NCBI GenBank assembly: GCA_001596155.1
Contig: CP014771.1
Location: 2,790,001 to 2,854,000 of the forward strand
Reading direction: 5' to 3'
Source: Hymenobacter psoromatis
GTDB taxonomy: Bacteria; Bacteroidota; Bacteroidia; Cytophagales; Hymenobacteraceae
Length of the DNA stretch: 64,000 bases
Shown here: positions 57,110-64,000 of the stretch, piece by piece
How the letters are laid out: every line of letters starts with the position of its first letter
Numbering within the stretch: position 1 is the stretch's first letter
Program-made: the position numbers and the translations under genes
Notes under the pieces: model-generated
The model's input: the letters and a program-made list of their open reading frames with translations, nothing else
What the model was told of the DNA's origin: nothing
Databases searched by the model: none

Positions 57110-59416
57110 GTGCGCCGTGGGCCGCCGCCGGTGCGCCGGGGGCGCTTCCGGGCGTTCACGCGCACGATGTGGGTGCTGTTTGGGGGCGGGCTGGTGGTGG
57201 CGCTGCTCTATTTGGGGGCGGTAAGCGTCAACTTTATGAATCTGTTTGGGCGAATGCCGAACCTGCACGCGCTGGAAAACCCCAAGAGCGAGTTGGCCTC
57301 CGAAATTTACTCGGCCGATGGCGTGCTGCTGGGCAAGTACTTCCGCGAAAACCGGACGCCGGTGGAGTATAAAGACCTGCCGCAGAACGTGATTGACGCG
57401 CTTATCGCCACCGAGGACGTGCGCTTTGAGGAGCACTCGGGCATTGACTTCAAGAGCATTATGCGCGTGGTGGGCAGCCTGGGCCGCGCCGGCGGCGGCT
57501 CCACGCTCACGCAGCAGGTGGCCAAGGTGCTGTTTAAGACCCGCGCCGACGGCCTCAACAACGGCACGCTCAACGGCACTGGCAAGCTGGGCCTGCTTAT
57601 CACCAAAACCAAGGAGTGGCTGCTAGCTATCAAGCTGGAACGCAACTATACGAAGCGCGAAATCCTGCGCATGTACCTGAATACCGTCGATTACGGCTCC
57701 AATGCCTTCGGCATTAACACGGCGGCGAAGACGTTTTTCAACAAGAGCCCCAAGCAGCTTACTACCCCCGAGGCGGCGACGCTGGTGGGCATCGTGAACG
57801 CGCCGTCGCGGTTTAGCCCGGCCATGCACCCGGCGCGCTCGAAGCGCCGCCGCAACTGGGTGTTGCAGCAGATGGTGCGGGCCAATTACCTGCCGGCCGA
57901 CGAGATGCGCCGCGACACGGCCAAGGCCATCGTGCTGCACTATAGCGTCGAAAGCTCCGTGCAGGGCCTGGCGCCGTACTTCCGCACCGAGGTGGCCAAA
58001 TACCTGCAAACCTGGGCGCGCGACACGGACCACGACCTGTATGCCGACGGCCTGAAAATCTACACGACCCTCGATTCGCGGATGCAGGCCTACGCCGAGA
58101 AGGCCGTGGCCGAGCACCTGACCTTGCAGCAAAAGTGGTTTTCGGCGCAGTGGAAGGGGCAGCTGCCCTGGCGCGACGAGAACGGCCGGGTCATTCCCGG
58201 CTTTCTGGAGGCGTCGATGCGCCGCACCCAGCGCTACAAGTCGCTGGTTGAGCGCTTCGAGGGCAACAAGGATTCGGTGCGCTACTACCTCAACCACAAG
58301 TACCCGATGACGGTGTTTTCGTGGCAGGGCGAGCAGCAGGTGATGATGTCGCCGATGGATTCGCTGGCCTATTACAAGCGCTATTTGCGGGCCGGCTTCC
58401 TGGCCGTGAACCCGCTCAATGGCTACGTGAAGGCCTGGGTGGGGGGGCCGAACTACAAGTTTTTCAAATTTGACCACGTGCGGCAAGGCAAGCGCCAGCC
58501 GGGCTCCACGTTCAAGCCCATCGTCTATACGGCGGCCATTGACCAGGGCTACTCACCGTGCTTTCCGCGGCCCGACGTGGCCACGACCTTCCCCGGCGTG
58601 GCCGGCCGGCCGCCCTACACGCCCCACAATTTCGAGGGTGCTTTTTCGGGGCGCACCTTCACGCTGCGGCAGGCGCTGGCGCGCTCCATGAATTCTATCA
58701 CGGCGTGGCTGGTGTTCAAGCTGGGGCCGGAAACGGTGGTGGCCTACGCCAAGCGCCTGGGCATCACGTCGCCCATCGATGCGGTGCCGGCAGTGGGCTT
58801 CGGCGCTTCCGATTGCAGCATCTACGAGCTGTGCGGGGCTTATGGCACTTTTGTAAATAAAGGCGTGTGGACCAGCCCGATTATGGTGACGCGCATTGAG
58901 GACAAGAATGGCAACGAGCTGCGCCGCTTCGTGGCCCAGACCAGGGAGGCCCTCAGCGAGGAAACGGCCTACGTGATGACCAATATGCTGCAAGCCAGCA
59001 CCACCGAGCCAGGCGGCACCAGCACCATTCTGCACACGGGCTTCAAGTTCAACACCACTATCGGGGCCAAAACCGGCACCACCTCCAACTACTCCGACGC
59101 CTGGTTTATGGGCATCACGCCCAACCTGGTGTGCGGCATGTGGGTGGGCGGTGAGGACCGTAGCATTCACTTCCGCACCGGGGCCTACGGGCAGGGCGCG
59201 CGCTTGGCCCTACCCCTCTACGGCATCTTCATGAAGAAAGTGTACGCCGATAAGTCGCTCGACGTGGACACCGGGCCTTTCCCCCTGCCCGCCGCGCCGC
59301 TCACCATCGAGCTGGATTGCTCGAAATACTACGGCGCGGGCCAGCAGGATACCATCCCCAACAACCAGAAAATGGTGCAGCCCAAGCTGGATGAGCTGGA
59401 TGACAAGGATATTTAG
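57110..59416 (+). CDS. Class A penicillin-binding protein (PBP1A type)
   Basis: Bifunctional peptidoglycan glycosyltransferase and transpeptidase in the inner membrane. 768 residues as given. Order: basic N-terminus, membrane helix (WVLFGGGLVVALLYLGAVSV), GT51 domain (about 60-240; ALIATEDVRFEEHSGIDFKSI, GGGSTLTQQVAKVLF, ERNYTKREILRMYLN) and transpeptidase (about 430-720) with SxxK in PGSTFKPIVYTAA, SxN in ARSMNSI and KTG in GAKTGTTSNYSD. The only start in frame is GTG at 57110. An ATG at 57069 (MPKSASSPP onward) is one base out of frame across a C7 tract (57103-57109); eight Cs would join them, so length of the tract matters. Confidence 0.92.
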   Translation: MRRGPPPVRRGRFRAFTRTMWVLFGGGLVVALLYLGAVSVNFMNLFGRMPNLHALENPKSELASEIYSADGVLLGKYFRENRTPVEYKDLPQNVIDALIATEDVRFEEHSGIDFKSIMRVVGSLGRAGGGSTLTQQVAKVLFKTRADGLNNGTLNGTGKLGLLITKTKEWLLAIKLERNYTKREILRMYLNTVDYGSNAFGINTAAKTFFNKSPKQLTTPEAATLVGIVNAPSRFSPAMHPARSKRRRNWVLQQMVRANYLPADEMRRDTAKAIVLHYSVESSVQGLAPYFRTEVAKYLQTWARDTDHDLYADGLKIYTTLDSRMQAYAEKAVAEHLTLQQKWFSAQWKGQLPWRDENGRVIPGFLEASMRRTQRYKSLVERFEGNKDSVRYYLNHKYPMTVFSWQGEQQVMMSPMDSLAYYKRYLRAGFLAVNPLNGYVKAWVGGPNYKFFKFDHVRQGKRQPGSTFKPIVYTAAIDQGYSPCFPRPDVATTFPGVAGRPPYTPHNFEGAFSGRTFTLRQALARSMNSITAWLVFKLGPETVVAYAKRLGITSPIDAVPAVGFGASDCSIYELCGAYGTFVNKGVWTSPIMVTRIEDKNGNELRRFVAQTREALSEETAYVMTNMLQASTTEPGGTSTILHTGFKFNTTIGAKTGTTSNYSDAWFMGITPNLVCGMWVGGEDRSIHFRTGAYGQGARLALPLYGIFMKKVYADKSLDVDTGPFPLPAAPLTIELDCSKYYGAGQQDTIPNNQKMVQPKLDELDDKDI

Positions 59417-59420
59417 TAAT

Positions 59421-59456
59421 CGCGGATTTAGCAGATGGCGCAGATTTCGCGGATTC
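59421..59456. repeat. 9-base-word array after the PBP gene
   Basis: CGCGGATTT AGCAGATGG CGCAGATTT CGCGGATTC, in exact 9-base steps. It is the inverse of the array at 59967-59993 (GAATCCGCG CAATCTGCT CAATCTGCG), which ends at the uvrC start codon. Confidence 0.75.
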
Positions 59457-59533
59457 GGACGCCGCGGAGGGGGTAGGGCTGGTTGGCCTTTGGGGGTAGT
59501 TAGTTTGGGTCAGTCAAAAGTAATAGGGTAAAA

Positions 59534-59633
59534 AGAACGTTATTCCGAGCTTGCCGAGGAATCTCGCTCGCCTCATTCGGGCCTCGTTCAACGACGCGAG
59601 CGAGATTCCTCAGCAAGCTCGGAATGACGTTCT
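59534..59633. repeat. GTCATTCCGAGC palindromic family, copy 5
   Basis: Arms begin AGAACGTTATTCCGAGCTTG and end with the matching CAAGCTCGGAATGACGTTCT. It lies between two heptad segments that share GTTTGGGTCAG, as if it had inserted into the heptad array. Outer sequences resemble those of copy 3 at 21207. Confidence 0.9.
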
Positions 59634-59661
59634 GTTGCTACCTGTTTACTTCTGCACGAGT

Positions 59662-59906
59662 ACTCAGTTTGGGTCAGACCCGAACTGACTGACCTTTTTT
59701 GGTAACTGGTTTAGCTCGGAGGCGAACTGACTACTCTTTTTGGGCACTCAGTTTGGGTCTGACCCAAACTGAGTGCCCTTTTTCAGCAACTAATTGCCTA
59801 AAAAGAGTAGTCAGCTGCCCTTTTTGGGCAACTGGTTTAGGTCAGACCCGAACTGAGTGCCCAAAAAGGGCAACTGGTTGCTCTTTTTGCTAAACTGACT
59901 GTCACC
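59662..59906. repeat. 35-unit heptad array with 21-base super-period
   Basis: The 245 bases divide without remainder into 35 heptads. Heptads 1, 4, 7, 10, 13, 16, 19, 22, 25, 28, 31 and 34 are AACTGAC, AACTGGT, AACTGAG, AACTAAT, ACTCAGT or AGTCAGC; others are TTGGGTC, AGACCCG, TGCCCTT, TTTGGGC and AAAGGGC. So the pattern repeats every 21 bases, about two helical turns. Many neighbouring heptads are mutually complementary, giving perfect hairpins such as GGGCACTCAGTTTGGGTC with its complement at 59743-59779. A short frame in it encodes 7-residue repeats, but I regard it as non-coding. Confidence 0.92.
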
Positions 59907-59966
59907 GAACAAATACCACTCCTTCGCGCGTTTAACGCAACCGACCCTACCCCACCCGCGCCGGTC

Positions 59967-59993
59967 GAATCCGCGCAATCTGCTCAATCTGCG
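59967..59993. repeat. 9-base-word array ending at the uvrC start codon
   Basis: GAATCCGCG CAATCTGCT CAATCTGCG in 9-base steps, complementary to the array at 59421-59456. It occupies the place of the ribosome-binding region of uvrC. Confidence 0.75.
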
Positions 59994-59997
59994 ATTT

Positions 59998-61812
59998 ATG
60001 GCTGCCAGTGCTCTTCTTCAGGAACAAATCAACCACCTGCCCCACCGCCCCGGCGTGTATAAGTACTATGACGACGAGGGCATTATCTACGTAGGCAAGG
60101 CCGTGGACCTGCGCAAGCGCGTGAGCAGCTACTTCACCAAGCAGGACCACAACAAGAAGACCCAGCAGCTGGTCAAGAACATCAAGCGCATCGAATTCAC
60201 CATTGTGGATTCGGAGTCGGATGCGTTTCTGCTCGAAAATAACCTTATAAAGCAGCACCAGCCCAAGTACAATATTCTGCTCAAGGATGGCAAAACTTAC
60301 CCCTACCTGCTGCTGACCAAGGAGCGGTTTCCGCGCCTCATCCCGACCCGCAACAAGCAGCCCGGCGACGGCCAGTACTTTGGCCCCTACGCCAACCAGG
60401 GCGGCCTCAACGTGCTGCTGGAGCTGATTCGGGCCTTGTATCCGCTGCGCACCTGCACCTATAATCTGAGCCCCGAAAACGTGGCGGCCGGCAAGTTTAA
60501 GGTGTGCCTGGAATACCACATCGGCAACTGCAAAGGCCCGTGCGTGGGCCACGAGGACGAGGCTGTTTACGGCCAGTACATTCAGCAGATTCGGCAGATT
60601 CTGAACGGCGACCTGCGCTTGCCCAAGCAGTATTTCCGGGACAAGATGACGGCCGCCGCCCAGGAAATGCAGTACGAGCTGGCCCACCAGTTCAAGCAAA
60701 AGCTGGACAAGCTGGACGACTTCCAGGCCAAGAGCACCATCGTGAGCGCCACGCTCACCAACATCGACGTGTTCAGCATCGCTTCCAACGAAAAGGCGGC
60801 GTTCGTTAACTACCTCAAGGTGATGAACGGCAGCATCATTCTGACGCAAAATCTGGAGCTGACCAAGAAGCTGGATGAGTCGGATGGCGAAGTGCTGGCG
60901 CCCCTCATCATGCAGCTGCGCCAGGAATACGCGAGCGAGGCCAGGGAAATTCTTACCAACGTGCCCATCGAGCCCCTACCCCTCCCCGGCGTGGCGGTGG
61001 CCCAGCCCCAGATTGGCGACAAGCGCAAGCTGCTGGAACTGAGCATCAAAAACGTGCTCTATGCCCGCAAGGAGAAGGAAAGCATGAACGAAAAGAGTAA
61101 GGACGTGAACGAGGTGCGCATCATGGAGCAAATCAAAAAGGACCTGCGCCTGACCGAGCTACCCAAGCACATCGAATGCTTCGACAACTCTAACTTTCAG
61201 GGCGACAATCCGGTGGCGGCAATGGTGTGCTTCCGCAACGCCCGCCCGAGCAAGAAGGACTATCGGCATTACCACATCAAAACGGTCATCGGCCCCAACG
61301 ACTTCGACAGCATGTACGAGGTGGTGCATCGCCGCTACCGCCGCCTCACCGACGAGGGCGCGAGCCTCCCCCAGCTCATCATCGTGGACGGCGGCAAGGG
61401 CCAGCTGAGCATGGCCGTGAAGGCGATTAAGGACCTGAATCTCTGGGGCCAGCTAGCCGTTATCGGCATCGCCAAGCGCCTCGAAGAAATCTACGTGCCC
61501 AACGACCCCCTACCCCTCTACATCGACAAGAAGAGCGAAAGCCTGCGCCTCTTCCAACGAATGCGCGATGAGGTGCACCGTTTCGGCATCACCTTCCACC
61601 GCTCGCTCCGCGACGCGGGCACCCTCAAAACCGAGCTGACCGACGTCAAAGGCCTCGGCCCCGTCACCGCCGATAAGCTCCTGAGCAAGTTCAAGTCCGT
61701 CAAAAAAATCAAAGAGCTAACCGAAGCGGAGCTAGTTGCCGAAGTCGGCAAAGCCAAAGCCAAAATTCTGCTCACCTACTTCACCCAACAAGAAATCACT
61801 ACCCCCCACTAA
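59998..61812 (+). CDS. uvrC: Excinuclease ABC subunit C
   Basis: Makes both incisions around lesions in nucleotide excision repair. 604 residues: GIY-YIG nuclease (about 14-95; GVYKYYDDEGIIYVGKAVDL), a Cys-rich middle (YHIGNCKGPCVG), the UVR helix that meets UvrB (about 200-240; MQYELAHQFKQKLDKLDDF), the RNase H-like nuclease (about 375-530; ECFDNSNFQGDNPVAAMVCF, IIVDGGKGQLSMA) and a C-terminal helix-hairpin-helix (VKGLGPVTADKLLSKF). The start at 59998 sits directly after a 9-base-word repeat. Confidence 0.97.
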   Translation: MAASALLQEQINHLPHRPGVYKYYDDEGIIYVGKAVDLRKRVSSYFTKQDHNKKTQQLVKNIKRIEFTIVDSESDAFLLENNLIKQHQPKYNILLKDGKTYPYLLLTKERFPRLIPTRNKQPGDGQYFGPYANQGGLNVLLELIRALYPLRTCTYNLSPENVAAGKFKVCLEYHIGNCKGPCVGHEDEAVYGQYIQQIRQILNGDLRLPKQYFRDKMTAAAQEMQYELAHQFKQKLDKLDDFQAKSTIVSATLTNIDVFSIASNEKAAFVNYLKVMNGSIILTQNLELTKKLDESDGEVLAPLIMQLRQEYASEAREILTNVPIEPLPLPGVAVAQPQIGDKRKLLELSIKNVLYARKEKESMNEKSKDVNEVRIMEQIKKDLRLTELPKHIECFDNSNFQGDNPVAAMVCFRNARPSKKDYRHYHIKTVIGPNDFDSMYEVVHRRYRRLTDEGASLPQLIIVDGGKGQLSMAVKAIKDLNLWGQLAVIGIAKRLEEIYVPNDPLPLYIDKKSESLRLFQRMRDEVHRFGITFHRSLRDAGTLKTELTDVKGLGPVTADKLLSKFKSVKKIKELTEAELVAEVGKAKAKILLTYFTQQEITTPH

Positions 61813-61829
61813 ATAAGTGAAGCCAAAAG

Positions 61830-61869
61830 AAAAAGGGGTCCCGCGCTAACCAGCACGGGACCCCTTTTT
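61830..61869. terminator. Bidirectional terminator between uvrC and gldN
   Basis: AAAAAGGGGTCCCG pairs with CGGGACCCCTTTTT, with the inner stem CGCT/AGC-type extension. It serves the convergent uvrC and gldN genes. Confidence 0.88.
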
Positions 61870-61880
61870 AATCGACTACA

Positions 61881-61917
61881 AAATCCGTGAAATTCGCTAA
61901 AATTCGCGTAATCCGTG
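61881..61917. repeat. 9/10-base-word array at the gldN 3' end
   Basis: AAATCCGTG AAATTCGCT AAAATTCGCG TAATCCGTG, in steps of 9 or 10, ending just before the gldN stop. Wording is related to the arrays on the other side of uvrC. Confidence 0.7.
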
Positions 61918-61919
61918 AT

Positions 61920-62918
61920 TTAGAAAGACCACAGGCTGTACTCGTACTCAACCAAGTCAGCGGCCGTTTGCTGAGCAGCCAGCAGGCCCTCACGCTCACT
62001 GCCGTACTGCGTAGCCAGGTCGTCGCCCGAAGGATTTGACACTTTTACGATGTACGAGTTGAACAGCCACAGTTCAAACGCGTCAGCCAGATTCTTGTGC
62101 TGGGCATCGTTCTGCGCGTTAAACCAGATGGCTTGCTGCGGATTGTTGCGGAACACTTTTACCAGGTCCGAATATTTGAACGTGGCAATGTTCTTCTCCA
62201 GGCCCGAAGTATTCGTACCCAACGTAGAAGGCAGCTTCAGCGAGATGGTTTTAATCTGGTGATACATCCGCGAACGTTTCTTATCAAATATCATCTCTTC
62301 GGTCAACTCCATCTGGTAGATGTCCTTGGGGCGATATTCGGCCGAAGTAGCGGGCGGCGGGGGCGGCGGGGCGGCGGCTACCGTGCTCACCGTGGTATAA
62401 ATGGTTTTACCCCGGCGGTCTTTCATAATGCGGCCGCTAGCATCCTTCTTAGCTACGCGCTTGGTTGCCGATGGTGTTGACGCGACGGGGGCACCCCAGC
62501 CGTCATTGGCCGGAGCTGCTTTCTTGGTGCCCTTGGGAGCCGGGGTGCTGCCCCAGTCGCCACCGTCGGCATCGGGGCTAACGGGCGCTTCTACCGCGTA
62601 CGACATGTTCGACGACATTTCTTTAGGCGAGAACGTCGAAGTAAGCGAGTCGTTTTTGTAAGGCTGTAACTCGCCGCGCCTTACGGCATCAATAATAACC
62701 CGGCTGATTTCGTGACCGTCCGAAAACATCGGGCGGTTTTGCTTTTCACGCAGGTCAATGGCCCGCCAAATAGTTTTGCGGAACATTTGGTCGGAAACCG
62801 GAATCTGCCGGATGGCCCCCGTCGAAGCGGTCGAGGTAGCCTGCTCCTGCGCCCGGCCCGCCAACGCGGCCAGCAGGGCCACGGCGGTAATAGGCAGTGC
62901 TTTGAAATAGCGGGTCAT
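61920..62918 (-). CDS. gldN: Gliding motility/type IX secretion protein GldN
   Basis: Part of the periplasmic GldK-GldN ring of the type IX machine. 332 residues. Signal peptide MTRYFKALPITAVALLAALAGRAQ. Conserved segments: IPVSDQMFRKTIWRAIDLREKQNRPMF, IIDAVRRGELQPY, YRPKDIYQMELTEEMIFDKKRSRMYHQIK and FKYSDLVKVFRNNPQQAIWFN, DAFELWLFNSYIVKVSNP. A linker (about 115-195) contains DGGDWGSTPAPKG and NDGWGAPV repeats and a Pro run. It lies 35 bases after gldM and shares its operon. Confidence 0.94.
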   Translation of the reverse strand: MTRYFKALPITAVALLAALAGRAQEQATSTASTGAIRQIPVSDQMFRKTIWRAIDLREKQNRPMFSDGHEISRVIIDAVRRGELQPYKNDSLTSTFSPKEMSSNMSYAVEAPVSPDADGGDWGSTPAPKGTKKAAPANDGWGAPVASTPSATKRVAKKDASGRIMKDRRGKTIYTTVSTVAAAPPPPPPATSAEYRPKDIYQMELTEEMIFDKKRSRMYHQIKTISLKLPSTLGTNTSGLEKNIATFKYSDLVKVFRNNPQQAIWFNAQNDAQHKNLADAFELWLFNSYIVKVSNPSGDDLATQYGSEREGLLAAQQTAADLVEYEYSLWSF

Positions 62919-62953
62919 AATAGATTTTTAAAGCTAACGAATTACTAATTACC

Positions 62954-64000
62954 TTATTGCAGCGGGATATTGAACGCGCGGGTCATATTCACATCCTTTA
63001 CTTGGTTTTGGAAGTTCATGCGCTGAACGCTCTGTACTTCGATATACAAGCGGTCACCTTCTTTATAAGCGTTCACCATGTCACTGAAATCACCCTGCGG
63101 ACCGTTGACAGTCTTAGGGCCGATTACCGGGCGCTTACCACGGGCCAGCACCGCCTGGAAGCGCGAAACGCGATAACGCGCATCTTCCGGCAGGAACGTG
63201 AAAAAGCCAGGGTCTGGAATAGCTTTCAATGTCACTGTACGAATGGAAGTACCAGGGGTACCCTGCTTCTCATTTGCTTCGCTACCCCCAACATAGCACT
63301 TAATAGTCGGGTTCGGAATTGGGCGTACTTTAAAGACCTGTGACCCAATTGCATTGCCACCGCTGCTCACGTTTAGTGTTACTTCACGAGCGTTAGGCAC
63401 GAGCGTCACATCACCTTTTTGACCGGTGATAACCTGAGCACCCGAGGCTGAGAAACTAGGCTGATACTGAGCACCAAGAGCAGGTACTTGCACGCTCAGT
63501 TTATTGCCACACTCAAAATACAGCGCCTGCACCGAAGCCGACTGAATCTGCATGACGGGCTTGGTTATAGTATAGGGAACCAGCACTTTGAACGTAGTAT
63601 CGCGGCCGGCCTGGTTGAGACGGATAGTGCCCGTCCACGAGGACTTGGCATTACCAGCTTGGTCGAAGTTGCCGGGACGAGCCGTGAATTCAACTTTACC
63701 GTGGCCGTCGGGGCCAACTGCCAGCGACGAGCCGTTGTAAGTCATGCTCGGCTTCAGGTTGGAAGCGCTGGCCGTCAGGAACAGGTCAGCCTTGTACTTG
63801 GTGCCGGCGGCTACCGTGTTTGATTCGGCAGAGGCGAAAGCACCCAGCTTATCGAATACGATGGTCTTAGCACCGACCTTTTCAGCCTGCTTTTGCAGAG
63901 CGTCGGCTTGGTATTTCAGTACCTCCGTCTCTTTCTGACTCAGTACAGCCAGCGCGGCTACCACGGGGGTATTCTCAAAATTTAGCTCCGCGAAGTTTTT
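62954..64000 (-). CDS. gldM: Gliding motility/type IX secretion motor protein GldM, 3' part
   Basis: GldM forms the periplasmic shaft of the proton-driven type IX motor. The gene runs off the right edge; 349 codons are visible without a start, and the full protein is usually about 520. The N-terminal membrane helix lies outside. Visible parts include a helical region (TEVLKYQADALQKQAEKVGA), then beta-sandwich domains D2-D4 (YKADLFLTASASNLKPSMTYNG, KSSWTGTIRLNQAGRDTTFKVLVPYTI, PNPTIKCYVGGSEANEKQGTPGTS) and the tail MTRAFNIPLQ. Gene order gldM-gldN is conserved. Confidence 0.93.
   Translation of the reverse strand, partial: KNFAELNFENTPVVAALAVLSQKETEVLKYQADALQKQAEKVGAKTIVFDKLGAFASAESNTVAAGTKYKADLFLTASASNLKPSMTYNGSSLAVGPDGHGKVEFTARPGNFDQAGNAKSSWTGTIRLNQAGRDTTFKVLVPYTITKPVMQIQSASVQALYFECGNKLSVQVPALGAQYQPSFSASGAQVITGQKGDVTLVPNAREVTLNVSSGGNAIGSQVFKVRPIPNPTIKCYVGGSEANEKQGTPGTSIRTVTLKAIPDPGFFTFLPEDARYRVSRFQAVLARGKRPVIGPKTVNGPQGDFSDMVNAYKEGDRLYIEVQSVQRMNFQNQVKDVNMTRAFNIPLQ

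Larger units (their letters stand above)
59417..59997. other. 581-base spacer between the PBP gene and uvrC, entirely repetitive
   Basis: The order is a 9-base-word array, the start of a heptad array with GTTTGGGTCAG (about 59500-59516), palindrome copy 5 (59534-59633), the 35-heptad array (59662-59906), and an inverted 9-base-word array reaching the uvrC ATG. No credible gene was found. Confidence 0.85.

Noticed and set aside
59699..59893. A 64-codon frame with 7-residue repeats (TECPFSA-like)
   Set aside because: The repeat follows from the 21-base period of the DNA, and the frame lacks any coding context.
1..64000. CRISPR arrays or rRNA genes
   Set aside because: No regularly spaced identical repeats of 25-40 bases with unique spacers and no rRNA sequence were found; the heptad and palindrome repeats lack spacers.

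Overview
The window reads as chromosomal DNA from a high-GC member of the Bacteroidota, most likely Hymenobacter or a close relative in the Cytophagales. The evidence is type IX secretion/gliding genes (gldM, gldN, sprE/porW), a SusC/SusD pair, a curli locus of the Bacteroidota type, FecI/FecR-type signalling, a long NusB, an AtpB with a signal peptide, and promoters carrying the phylum's TAnnTTTG -7 box. The genus is inferred, not proven.

Layout. Bases 1-2360 are the end of an integrated element: a partial unknown gene, a tyrosine recombinase and a 3' tRNA-Val(TAC) fragment that looks like the attachment site, followed by an intact tRNA-Val(CAC) and a dead type III methylase fragment. Bases 3275-6632 hold three genes with 4-base overlaps (ECF sigma factor, FecR-like anti-sigma factor, STN-domain outer-membrane-like protein). 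Bases 7279-9484 carry a DUF3570/DUF4266/Rieske set. Bases 10290-16454 are a curli locus (csgE, csgF, csgG, two curlins, a CsgH-like protein and a beta-propeller lipoprotein), followed by regulators (PAS-LuxR, Crp/Fnr and a broken LytTR regulator). Bases 21322-26200 are a housekeeping run read leftward: nusB, ytxH, an isocitrate dehydrogenase-like gene, a DUF1573 lipoprotein, yajC, a YbbR-like gene and coaE. After that come an amino-acid dehydrogenase, two ABC exporter half-transporters, two tRNA-Pro genes, truA and a TPR histidine kinase/NarL-type regulator pair. Bases 38758-44622 are an F-type ATP synthase operon (atpI-like, B, E, F, H, A, G) without the beta and epsilon genes. Bases 44741-50933 are a SusC/SusD/lipoprotein operon. 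The right end has a serine hydrolase, atpZ, sprE/porW, a class A PBP, uvrC, gldN and the 3' part of gldM.

How the genes work together. Three cell-surface systems are present: curli secretion and assembly, the type IX secretion/gliding machine, and TonB-dependent nutrient uptake. The sigma/FecR/STN operon is a further envelope-signalling candidate. The ATP synthase genes lie in one leftward operon with a terminator after atpG; the accessory atpZ lies about 9 kb away.

The most unusual material is in the spacers. Many carry large palindromes of at least three families. Several carry DNA built from imperfect 7-base words, usually as two opposed arms. The clearest is a 245-base run of 35 consecutive heptads before uvrC (59662-59906), in which every third heptad is AACTGxx-like or a close variant, giving a 21-base super-period. 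The 7-mer CTACCCC (or GGGGTAG) also appears strongly over-represented in genes and spacers. A perfect 147-base tandem duplication at the atpZ/hydrolase boundary creates a small in-frame chimeric ORF. A tRNA-like gene with an oversized variable arm lies upstream of the curli locus.
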